From: Prevotella sp.
GTDB taxonomy: Bacteria; Bacteroidota; Bacteroidia; Bacteroidales; Bacteroidaceae
Direction of reading: 5' to 3'
Length of the DNA stretch: 9,460 nucleotides
Assembly: GCA_022732315.1 (NCBI GenBank)
Contig: JAIJUV010000091.1
Span: 1 to 9,460 of the forward strand
The notes beneath the pieces were generated by a model. That model searched no databases, had not been told where the DNA came from, and was given only the letters and a program-made list of their open reading frames with translations. Made by a program: the position numbers and the translations under genes. Positions 1 to 6,004 of this stretch are shown here, piece after piece; the first letter of the stretch is position 1; the number at the start of each line of letters is the position of its first letter.

Positions 1-99
1 AATGAGACTTCAATGAGACTTCAATGAGACTTCAATGAGACTTCAATGAGACTTCAATGAGACTTCAATGAGACTTCAATGAGACTTCAATGAGACTTC
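1..99. repeat. Tandem array, nine perfect copies of an 11-bp unit
   Basis: The unit AATGAGACTTC is repeated head to tail nine times without a mismatch, beginning at base 1, so the array may continue to the left of the window. Every frame on both strands meets a TGA stop within 33 bp, because 11 is not a multiple of 3 and the unit carries TGA on each strand; the array is therefore non-coding. The last copy (89-99) is also the outer part of the left arm of the hairpin at 89-126. Perfect identity suggests recent expansion by replication slippage, so copy number probably varies between strains. An 11-bp period is close to one DNA helical turn, which would place a bound protein on one face, but no known binding motif was recognised. 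Confidence 0.97.
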
Positions 100-129
100 T
101 CGGTTCAAAAACCGAGAAGTCTCATTTTT
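89..129 (+). terminator. Perfect 17-bp hairpin with T-tract, terminator-like
   Basis: Bases 89-105 and 110-126 are perfect reverse complements separated by a 4-base loop (CAAA). On the plus strand the stem runs straight into TTTTT (125-129) and further T-rich sequence, the shape of a rho-independent terminator. It would end a plus-strand gene lying left of the window. On the minus strand no T-tract follows, only the 11-bp repeats, so it is a poor terminator for the leftward GH97 transcript, although it would still fold and could protect a 3' end. The stem is unusually long for an ordinary terminator and its outer 11 bp are identical to the tandem unit. Confidence 0.7.
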
Positions 130-211
130 ATTATTTTCTTATATATCAAGTATTTAAGCCCCATTTTTCAAGCAAAAATGAGACTTTGATACTTTTTTCG
201 AGAAAAAAACT
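130..211. other. AT-rich spacer without a recognised gene
   Basis: Apart from the dispersed repeat copy at 174-186, this stretch shows only AT-rich sequence and a weak all-A/T hairpin at 193-209 (six T, CGAG, then A run). No open reading frame or clear promoter element was seen. The weak hairpin could contribute to ending the leftward GH97 transcript, but this is a guess. Confidence 0.4.
174..186. repeat. Dispersed inverted copy of the hairpin arm
   Basis: The 13 bases AAAAATGAGACTT at 174-186 contain ten of the eleven bases of the tandem unit. They are the exact reverse complement of 117-129, which is part of the hairpin's right arm plus its T-tract. The right arm can therefore pair with a downstream partner across a 44-base gap, as an alternative to the upstream partner. 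The shared A/T run makes part of the match cheap, but the nine-base core TGAGACTT plus flanking A is unlikely to recur by chance this close. Confidence 0.7.
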
Positions 212-303
212 TTTTCACGTAGACAATCGATGCCTATAAAATTTTCACGTAGACAAACGATGCCTATAAAATTTTCACGAACACGAATCTTATGCCTATA
301 AAA
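212..303. repeat. Three tandem 30-32-bp direct repeats
   Basis: Units lie at 212-241, 242-271 and 272-303. The first two differ at a single base (T/A at the unit's 16th position). The third keeps both ends (TTTTCACG and TATGCCTATAAAA) but has a diverged, 2-bp longer centre. On the minus strand the first two units can fold as a 6-bp stem, TAGGCA pairing with TGTCTA with one G-U pair, and their only difference falls inside the 5-base loop. The flanking TTTT and AAAA could extend the stem past an internal loop. The array starts 8 bp beyond the GH97 stop codon, so it would form the 3' untranslated region of that transcript. No repeat family was recognised. A 3'-end processing, stability or terminator role is possible but unproven. 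Confidence 0.85.
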
Positions 304-311
304 CATGAAGA

Positions 312-2309
312 TTATTCGATGATGATACCGCCATTAGGCTGAATTACCACCTTTGCCTTACCATCCTTTCCAACCTTCAGAGTCTTCTTGACAGAAGTAA
401 AGAACTTCTCGCCCTTCTTCTTTGGCTGGTCGGTGATATAAGTAACGGTCTTACCAGCAAACATCGGCAAATCCAAGGTCAGAGCCAGAGGCTTGTCTGT
501 AGCATTCAAACCGCCCACGAACCATCTGCCGGCTGTAAGTGCTGCACCAGAACCATTCTCTACACTCGACTTGCGAGCCACTACTGCATACTTGGTAGGA
601 TAACCGGCAATAAACTTGGTATCCTCCCATGCAGTTGGTACATTCTTGAGCCAATCCAACTCCCACTGTGGTACATCCTGCAAATTGTTAGGATAGAGAC
701 AGATGCAGTTTACGCTGCTCTGGTTGGTGATGGCAGTAGCCATTTCAAACACATCGCTGGTAAAACGCTGGTGGCGGCTCTTGTTATCCTTAGATAAATA
801 CTTGTTCATCATCACACCACCCCAGTCGAAACTAGCTACGGCATTTCTTGAGAACGGATGCATCGTCATCTCGAAAGCCTCTTTCTTGGCATGATAATCC
901 GTGAAATATACATTCTCAGAAGCCAAGGCCGCCTCGCTCGATACATAGTTAGGATACATACGCTCCCAGCCACGTGGCATGGTGCAACCATGGAAGATTA
1001 CCTCCAAGCCATAATCGTTGGCATCGCTGAGGATATCCTCATAGAGCTTCATCGTCTCCTGCTTGTCACCACCGAAGAAATCCACCTTGATGCCTACCAC
1101 ACCAATCTTCTTCATCCAAGCCATCTCCTTCTTGCGGGCGATAGAATTGTTCATAATCTGACGCGGAGTCTGAGGGGCATCATTCTCGAAACCGTTGGAA
1201 TTGTACCAGAGCATCAGGCTTACCTTCTTGCTTTTGGCATACTTGCTCAACTCTTCGATGCGCTTTCTGCCAATCTGCTTGTCCCACCAGTTATCCACCA
1301 AGATGGCTTCGTAACCCTGGGCAGCAGCAACATCCACCATCTTCACCTGGTCGTCATAGTTAATGGAATTGTCCTGCCAGATGAGCCAGCTCCAGGTATA
1401 GCGCGATGGCTTGTAAGTCTGACTCGCCTCGTACAATGGTTCAACCACATCGTAAGGGATGGTGGTCTCTACGATAGGTGCCAGCGAAGAACCCACGGTG
1501 ATGGTGCGCCAAGGAGTTTCGCCCGGCAATGGGATGCCGGCAAATTCAGAACCGATGCCATTGTTCTCGCCCTTCTGAGGGAAAGCCACAGTATAGCCCT
1601 TGCCTGGCTCGTAATCAGAAAGACGGCAGCCTGGATAAGCGCTTGAAACACCCGTCTCGCTGACCAGTACCCAACCATCGTTGCCTACCTTGAAGAGGCA
1701 AGGGAAGGTATAGCCCACACCAAACTGCGACTTCACGTTCATCTGTGCATCCGGAGTGTATTCCTCCTCGTAAGAAGGCTTGGTGCGCTCCCAACCCGTC
1801 ATCGGAGTAATCTGAGGACAGAGGAAGGTGGTGGTCTGCTCAGGGAAGTTGAAACCGCTCACCTCATTATAGATAATCACCGACTTAGGATTGTCCTTCT
1901 TAGGACGGCTCATCTCATACTTGTAGGCGATGTCGTTGTTGGAAACATGCAGACGGAGAGTCATGGAATCCTTCTTGCTATTGATGAATCCGATAGTAGC
2001 CTCATAGGCATCTTTCTCGATTTTCTCTTTCTTGATACGGGTCATCTTGTAAGCCAGATGCTTCTTCTCACTCTTGAGGGCACCCATCTTCAGGTTCTGC
2101 GAGAAGTCGCCATAGTTGGCTACCAATCCCAGAGCCGAAGCGCCGAGCATCTGCTTTCCATTGTAATCCACTGTATAGAAAGCCTTACCTTCCTTACACT
2201 CCACATTCACGGCGAGTTTGCCATCAGGAGAAGTCACGGTATAGTTGTTTGCCTGGGCGCAGACAGCACAGAGCAACAAAATACCACTCAAAAAACTTTT
2301 TTGCTTCAT
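312..2309 (-). CDS. GH97 family glycoside hydrolase, retaining alpha-galactosidase-like, exported
   Basis: Predicted 665-residue exported glycosidase that releases alpha-linked sugars, probably alpha-galactose, from oligosaccharides in the periplasm. A signal peptide is visible at residues 1-20 (hydrophobic LSGILLLCAVC, cleavage after AQA). Cysteines 14 and 17 do not make a convincing lipobox. The architecture fits GH97: an N-terminal beta-sandwich (about 22-290) opening with YTVTSPDGKLAV, a TIM barrel (about 300-565) and a C-terminal beta domain (about 570-665). The motif GIKVDFFGGD places Asp410 where the retaining members have their nucleophile. Glu465 lies 55 residues later, the same separation as I recall for D415 and E470 in the Bacteroides alpha-galactosidase BtGH97b. 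That enzyme has a similar length (about 660), whereas the inverting alpha-glucosidase SusB is about 740. The gene stands alone in the window, with no SusC/SusD pair, and is divergent from hflX. There is no Shine-Dalgarno; the start is preceded by an A-rich tract. Family is firm; substrate is inferred. Confidence 0.93.
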   Translation of the reverse strand: MKQKSFLSGILLLCAVCAQANNYTVTSPDGKLAVNVECKEGKAFYTVDYNGKQMLGASALGLVANYGDFSQNLKMGALKSEKKHLAYKMTRIKKEKIEKDAYEATIGFINSKKDSMTLRLHVSNNDIAYKYEMSRPKKDNPKSVIIYNEVSGFNFPEQTTTFLCPQITPMTGWERTKPSYEEEYTPDAQMNVKSQFGVGYTFPCLFKVGNDGWVLVSETGVSSAYPGCRLSDYEPGKGYTVAFPQKGENNGIGSEFAGIPLPGETPWRTITVGSSLAPIVETTIPYDVVEPLYEASQTYKPSRYTWSWLIWQDNSINYDDQVKMVDVAAAQGYEAILVDNWWDKQIGRKRIEELSKYAKSKKVSLMLWYNSNGFENDAPQTPRQIMNNSIARKKEMAWMKKIGVVGIKVDFFGGDKQETMKLYEDILSDANDYGLEVIFHGCTMPRGWERMYPNYVSSEAALASENVYFTDYHAKKEAFEMTMHPFSRNAVASFDWGGVMMNKYLSKDNKSRHQRFTSDVFEMATAITNQSSVNCICLYPNNLQDVPQWELDWLKNVPTAWEDTKFIAGYPTKYAVVARKSSVENGSGAALTAGRWFVGGLNATDKPLALTLDLPMFAGKTVTYITDQPKKKGEKFFTSVKKTLKVGKDGKAKVVIQPNGGIIIE

Positions 2310-2346
2310 TTTATTTGTTTATTATAATAGGTTGTTCATTCTACAC

Positions 2347-2356
2347 TGCAAAATTA
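2347..2356 (-). promoter_or_regulatory. Bacteroidetes -7 element for the GH97 gene
   Basis: Read on the minus strand this is TAATTTTGCA, matching the Bacteroidetes -7 consensus TAnnTTTG. It sits about 38 bp upstream of the GH97 start codon, giving a leader of roughly 30 nt. No clear -33 TTTG was found 19-21 bp farther upstream, so strength may depend on an activator or on another promoter. Support is by consensus match only. Confidence 0.5.
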
Positions 2357-2391
2357 ATGCTTTTTGCGGAATAAAAGGTTTTTTTTTCGTT

Positions 2392-2425
2392 CAAATATAA
2401 GCAAAATCCTTCAAATTAGCGCAAA
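2392..2425 (-). promoter_or_regulatory. Possible second promoter for the GH97 gene
   Basis: On the minus strand TATATTTG (2392-2399) matches TAnnTTTG, and a TTTTTG run with TTTG at 2422-2425 lies 22 bp upstream, slightly longer than the usual 19-21-bp spacing. In such AT-rich sequence a chance match is quite possible. Confidence 0.28.
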
Positions 2426-2450
2426 AAGGTACAAAATCAGGGAAAATGAA

Positions 2451-2501
2451 CCCCGAAAAAGGGCTATCAATTTAAAAGCCCCGACTCCCGTCGAGGCTTT
2501 T
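2451..2501 (-). terminator. Overlapping terminator-like hairpins
   Basis: The main hairpin pairs 2474-2484 with 2491-2501 (AAAAGCC... with ...GGCTTTT, 11-bp arms, one mismatch, 6-base loop). It is roughly symmetrical and so could terminate in either direction. On the minus strand its distal arm overlaps a second possible stem, GGGCT (2481-2477) with AGCCC (2465-2461), which is followed at once by TTTTT (2460-2456). A third, CCC with GGG around that T-run (2464-2451), competes with the second. The three stems share bases and cannot all form together. In a divergent intergenic region there is no upstream gene to end, so the hairpins are better explained as the end of a small RNA or as an attenuator in the GH97 leader. 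Confidence 0.55.
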
Positions 2502-2579
2502 GAAGTTTTTGAATGTTTCAGCAGTTTGTGTTTTTTATGTAGTTATGATTTGCGTTTTGAAAATCAGTTTTCTAATTCC
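2470..2579 (-). ncRNA. Candidate small RNA or attenuated leader
   Basis: This interval is bounded by a strong minus-strand promoter (2585-2616) and the terminator-like hairpin at 2474-2501, giving a predicted transcript of about 110 nt. Between them the RNA would be A/C-rich, poor in G and largely unstructured, ending in a GC-rich stem with a U-run. No start codon with a useful reading frame was noticed in it. If transcription reads through the hairpin, the same RNA becomes a leader of about 270 nt for the GH97 gene. Both ends are predicted from consensus positions and may be off by a few bases. No known RNA family was recognised. Confidence 0.4.
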
Positions 2580-2584
2580 GCTTG

Positions 2585-2616
2585 CAAAAGTACGACAAAT
2601 ATTGATATAAATCAAA
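2585..2616 (-). promoter_or_regulatory. Strong Bacteroidetes-type promoter with no adjacent gene
   Basis: On the minus strand a -33 TTTG (2616-2613) is followed after exactly 20 bp by the -7 element TACTTTTG (2592-2585), extended by CA. This matches the TTTG-N19-21-TAnnTTTG architecture established for Bacteroides primary sigma factor promoters. It is the only promoter in the window with both elements at canonical spacing, yet the nearest start codon downstream is more than 270 bp away, with a terminator-like hairpin in between. Confidence 0.6.
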
Positions 2617-2643
2617 TAAAATAATACTTTTCATTCAAAAAAT

Positions 2644-2660
2644 AACGTAAACGTTTGCAA
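2644..2660. promoter_or_regulatory. Short palindrome, possible operator
   Basis: AACGTAAACGTT (2644-2655) is an inverted repeat with a 2-bp centre. It overlaps the 8-bp perfect palindrome AAACGTTT (2649-2656), inside GTAAACGTTTGC. A central CG flanked by A/T with outer G/C resembles LacI/PurR-family operators. It lies about 30 bp upstream of the orphan promoter's -33 element and about 145 bp upstream of the hflX promoter element. No regulator gene is present in the window, so this is only a candidate. Confidence 0.22.
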
Positions 2661-2798
2661 GTTTTGACGCTCAAAAACAGGAAATCCCAGCAATCTTTAC
2701 CTGCATTATCTACACTTGAAACAGGCATTGGTGACCCAGAAAACATAAAAAAAACATAATTTTACACCTTATTTATATATAGGATAGAGTTTTTTTAT

Positions 2799-2808
2799 TA
2801 CCTTTGCA
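2799..2808 (+). promoter_or_regulatory. Bacteroidetes -7 element for hflX
   Basis: TACCTTTGCA matches the -7 consensus TAnnTTTG exactly and ends 25 bp before the hflX start codon, implying a leader of only about 15-20 nt. No clear -33 TTTG lies 19-21 bp upstream, where the sequence is a run of A/T. This is probably the promoter for hflX and possibly for the closely spaced genes behind it. Confidence 0.6.
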
Positions 2809-2833
2809 ACTTAGTAAATATTGAATTGAAAGA

Positions 2834-4081
2834 ATGAAAGAATTTGTTATATCAGAGGTCAAGGCGGAAACCGCTGTGCTCGTGGGTCTTATCACCAAGA
2901 CACAGGACGAGGCCAAGACCAAGGAATATCTCGACGAGTTGGAGTTTCTTGCCGATACCGCAGGTGCCGTCACCGTGAAGCGATTCACGCAGAAGGTGGT
3001 GGCTCCTAACCAGACCACCTACGTGGGAAAGGGTAAGCTGGAGGAAATCAGACAATATATCAAGGAAGAAGAAGAGGAAGACAGAGAAATCGGTATGGTC
3101 ATCTTTGACGATGAACTCTCGGCCAAGCAGATCAGAAACATCGAGCAGGAACTGCAGGTGAAGATTCTCGACCGTACTTCCCTGATTCTCGACATCTTCG
3201 CCATGCGTGCCCAGACCGCAGCTGCCAAGACCCAGGTAGAGCTGGCGCAGTATCGCTACATGCTTCCCCGCCTGCAGCGACTCTGGACCCACTTGGAACG
3301 TCAGGGTGGTGGTTCAGGCTCCGGTGGCGGAAAGGGTTCCGTGGGTTTGCGTGGACCAGGTGAGACCCAGCTTGAGATGGACCGCCGTATCATCCTCGGC
3401 AGAATGAGTCTGCTCAAGGAACGACTCGCAGAAATAGACAAACAGAAGACTACCCAGCGAAAGAACCGCGGAAGAATGATCCGTGTGGCGCTGGTGGGAT
3501 ATACCAACGTGGGAAAATCCACCATCATGAACCTGCTCAGCAAGAGCGAGGTGTTTGCAGAGAACAAGCTCTTTGCCACACTCGATACCACCGTGAGAAA
3601 GGTGGTGGTAGACAACCTGCCATTCCTCCTTGCCGACACCGTGGGATTCATCCGCAAATTGCCTACCGACCTGGTGGATTCCTTCAAGAGTACACTGGAT
3701 GAGACCCGAGAGGCAGACCTGCTGCTGCACGTGGTTGACATCTCGCACCCCGACTTCGAGGAACAGATTCAGGTGGTAGAGAAGACCCTGGAGGAACTGG
3801 AATGCGCCGACAAGCCATCGATGATTATCTTCAACAAGATAGACAATTACTCATGGGTAGAGAAGGAAGAGGACGACCTGACCCCAATGGAAAAGGAAAA
3901 CATTCCGCTGGAAGACCTGAAGAAGACATGGATGGCGAAACTCAACGACGACTGTCTCTTCATCTCAGCCAAGAACAAGGAGAACATCGACGAGTTCCGC
4001 GAAGTGCTATACAAGAAAGTAAGAGAGCTCCACGTACAGAAGTACCCATACAACGACTTCCTGTACCAGGATTACGAATAA
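2834..4081 (+). CDS. hflX: GTPase HflX
   Basis: A 415-residue ribosome-associated GTPase. In other bacteria HflX binds the large subunit near the peptidyl-transferase centre and splits stalled or hibernating ribosomes, especially under heat or antibiotic stress. The N-terminal HflX domain (about 1-160) is followed by a glycine-rich linker (158-168) and the family signature GPGETQLE (174-181), then a long helix. The G domain shows G1 GYTNVGKST (222-230), G2 ATLDTT (248-253), G3 DTVG (268-271), G4 NKID (334-337) and G5 SAK (378-380), so all nucleotide-binding motifs are intact. The stretch between G4 and G5 is long and acidic (about 341-370), which I recall as usual for Bacteroidetes members. 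Length is close to the E. coli protein. The ATG follows an A-rich leader without Shine-Dalgarno, just after the promoter element, and is the first in frame. The DUF4954 gene starts 25 bp after the stop. Confidence 0.96.
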   Translation: MKEFVISEVKAETAVLVGLITKTQDEAKTKEYLDELEFLADTAGAVTVKRFTQKVVAPNQTTYVGKGKLEEIRQYIKEEEEEDREIGMVIFDDELSAKQIRNIEQELQVKILDRTSLILDIFAMRAQTAAAKTQVELAQYRYMLPRLQRLWTHLERQGGGSGSGGGKGSVGLRGPGETQLEMDRRIILGRMSLLKERLAEIDKQKTTQRKNRGRMIRVALVGYTNVGKSTIMNLLSKSEVFAENKLFATLDTTVRKVVVDNLPFLLADTVGFIRKLPTDLVDSFKSTLDETREADLLLHVVDISHPDFEEQIQVVEKTLEELECADKPSMIIFNKIDNYSWVEKEEDDLTPMEKENIPLEDLKKTWMAKLNDDCLFISAKNKENIDEFREVLYKKVRELHVQKYPYNDFLYQDYE

Positions 4082-4106
4082 ACATTCACCCAAAAACGTA
4101 TCAACA

Positions 4107-5963
4107 ATGAATGACTACAGACCTCTGACCTCCGAGGAAATCGAGGTGCTCAAGAGCAACGACTGTTGGGCAGAAGACTGGACATCCGTTAATGTTGCAG
4201 AAGATTTCAAGCCAAACTTCATGCACCGCGTGATGCTCTATGGCGAGGTAAATATCGGTGCCTTCAACAAGAATGTGGAGGTGAGCCAAGGATTCGTGAA
4301 GCATGCTGGCATCAACAATGCCACCCTTCGCAACGTGACCATCGGAGATGATTGCCTCATCGAAAACGTGGGCAATTTCATCAACAACTATACCATCGGC
4401 GACGACTGCTACATCTCGAACATCTCGACCATGGAGACCACCGAGGGTGCCACCTATGGCGAGGGAAACCTGGTGAGCGTGCTCAACGAGGTGGGCGAAG
4501 GCAACGTGATTCTGTTCAGCGACCTGAACAGTCAGCTTGCCGCCTTCATGGTAAAGCATTTCTCCGACAAGGACCTGAAAGAGAAGATTCGCCAGCTCAT
4601 CAAGACCGATATCGACAACAAGATGCCGGAAAGAGGTCAGATAGGCAACAACGTGAAGATTGTCAATACCAAGGAGATAACCAACTGCATCATCAACGAC
4701 TTCTGCGAAGTGAACGGTGCATCCCGCCTCAGCGACTGTACGCTGCTCGGTTCAGCCCATGGCAACGTATATATCGGCACCGGCGTCATTGCCGAGAACT
4801 CGATCATCGCCGAGGGCGCATCGGTTATCAACAGCGTGAAGATACAGGATTGCTACGTGGGCGAAGCGTGCCAGCTGAGCAATGGTTTTACGGCATCCAC
4901 CTCTATCTTCTTCGCCAACAGCTACATGAGCAACGGCGAGGCATGTGCCGCCTTCTGTGGTCCATTCACCGCATCGCATCATAAGAGCAGTCTGCTCATC
5001 GGCGGCATGTTCTCATTCTACAACGCCGGTTCAGCCACCAACTTCAGCAACCATGCCTACAAGATGGGTCCTATGCACTGGGGCATCCTGGAGCGCGGTT
5101 CGAAGACAGCCAGTGGTGCCTACCTGCTGATGCCAGCCACCCTGGGTTCGTTCTCGGTATGCTTCGGCAAGCTGATGCACCACCCTAACACCCGCAACCT
5201 GCCATTTGCCTATCTGATAGCCGATGGCGACAAGATGTTCCTCATTCCAGGCAGAAACATCACCACCGTGGGTCTGTACCGTGACATCAAGAAATGGCCT
5301 AAGCGTGACCTCCGTGCACAGGAAAACCGCAAGAGCATCGTGAACTTCGACTGGCTCTCCCCTTTCTCCGTGGGCGAGATCCTGAAGGGAAAGAAGATTC
5401 TGGAAAGTCTGCGCGAGGTGACGGGCGACAACGTATCGCAGTATCTCTATCATGAGTACATCATCCCAGCCTCATCGCTGCACAAGGGCATCAAGTACTA
5501 CGACATCGCCCTGCGCATCTACATGGGTGCCGTATTGAAGAGAGTACTCAAGCGCGACCCTTCCATCACTCCTCCAGCCACCCAGACCGGCATAGGCGAC
5601 TGGGACGACCTTTCAGGACTCCTGCTGCCAGTGAGCGAAGAAGAGCGCATCGTCAACGACCTGCAGGATGGCACCATCGACAGCATTCAGCAGCTCATCG
5701 AGCGATTTGAGGAAATCGATGCCAACTATCGCCAGTATCAATGGGCATGGACCTACAAGATGGTGTGCGACTATTACGGCATCAGCGAAATCACACTGGA
5801 AGATGCCAACCGCATCCACGAAGACTACATCAAGGCACGCCGTTCCTGGATTGCAGAAATCAAGAAGGATGCCGAGAAGGAATACGCCATGGGCGATGTG
5901 GAAGAAGAGGTGTTCAGAAACTTCGTGAACAGCCTCAACCAGGAAGTGGATTACGAGAATTAA
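4107..5963 (+). CDS. DUF4954 family protein, left-handed beta-helix, function unknown
   Basis: A 618-residue protein that I recognise as the DUF4954 family, found mainly in Bacteroidetes; no biochemical role is known to me. There is no signal peptide or membrane segment, so it is probably cytoplasmic. Two stretches carry hexapeptide-type beta-helix repeats: about 47-112 (for example NATLRNVTIGDDCLIENV) and about 177-275 (for example NVYIGTGVIAENSIIAEG). These resemble the acyltransferase and nucleotidyltransferase trimerising fold. A helical stretch (about 125-170) separates them. Residues 280-400 include HHKSSLLIGG and HWGILERGSKT, rich in His, Gly and Ser, and could form an active site. The C-terminal third (about 420-618) is predicted helical. 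No sugar-nucleotide pyrophosphorylase domain of GlmU type was seen. It follows hflX by 25 bp and precedes the M16 peptidase by 41 AT-rich bp, so co-transcription with hflX is likely. Function by fold (acyl or sugar modification) is inference only. Confidence 0.88.
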   Translation: MNDYRPLTSEEIEVLKSNDCWAEDWTSVNVAEDFKPNFMHRVMLYGEVNIGAFNKNVEVSQGFVKHAGINNATLRNVTIGDDCLIENVGNFINNYTIGDDCYISNISTMETTEGATYGEGNLVSVLNEVGEGNVILFSDLNSQLAAFMVKHFSDKDLKEKIRQLIKTDIDNKMPERGQIGNNVKIVNTKEITNCIINDFCEVNGASRLSDCTLLGSAHGNVYIGTGVIAENSIIAEGASVINSVKIQDCYVGEACQLSNGFTASTSIFFANSYMSNGEACAAFCGPFTASHHKSSLLIGGMFSFYNAGSATNFSNHAYKMGPMHWGILERGSKTASGAYLLMPATLGSFSVCFGKLMHHPNTRNLPFAYLIADGDKMFLIPGRNITTVGLYRDIKKWPKRDLRAQENRKSIVNFDWLSPFSVGEILKGKKILESLREVTGDNVSQYLYHEYIIPASSLHKGIKYYDIALRIYMGAVLKRVLKRDPSITPPATQTGIGDWDDLSGLLLPVSEEERIVNDLQDGTIDSIQQLIERFEEIDANYRQYQWAWTYKMVCDYYGISEITLEDANRIHEDYIKARRSWIAEIKKDAEKEYAMGDVEEEVFRNFVNSLNQEVDYEN

Positions 5964-6004
5964 TTGATAATTAACAATTTATAGTTTACAGTTCATCATT
6001 AAAA

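Larger units (their letters stand above)
2310..2833. other. Divergent intergenic region with regulatory elements
   Basis: This 524-bp stretch separates the leftward GH97 gene from rightward hflX and is AT-rich with no convincing coding sequence. It contains, from left to right, a minus-strand promoter element near the GH97 start, a second weaker minus-strand element, a cluster of overlapping hairpins (2451-2501), a strong orphan minus-strand promoter (2585-2616), a short palindrome (2644-2655) and the hflX promoter element (2799-2806). Between about 2660 and 2795 nothing definite was recognised. Confidence 0.7.

Noticed and set aside
1..99. CRISPR array
   Set aside because: The units are 11 bp, contiguous and without spacers, so this is a simple tandem repeat.
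212..303. CRISPR array or insertion-sequence ends
   Set aside because: The 30-bp units abut each other with no unique spacers. No transposase gene or target duplication is present, and the repeats are direct, not inverted.
858..1646. 262-codon plus-strand frame opposite the GH97 gene
   Set aside because: It is fully antisense to a well-supported gene with clear GH97 motifs and shows no recognisable domain of its own.
2364..2624. 86-codon plus-strand open frame in the divergent intergenic region
   Set aside because: It spans the hairpin cluster and the minus-strand promoter, has skewed composition (many Phe, Ser, Lys, Asn), no promoter or credible start context, and resembles translated non-coding DNA.
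5960..5974. TTAATT/AATTAA inverted repeat after the DUF4954 stop as a terminator
   Set aside because: It is a 6-bp all-A/T stem with a 3-base loop and no T-tract, too weak to act as a terminator, and consistent with simple AT-rich spacer DNA.
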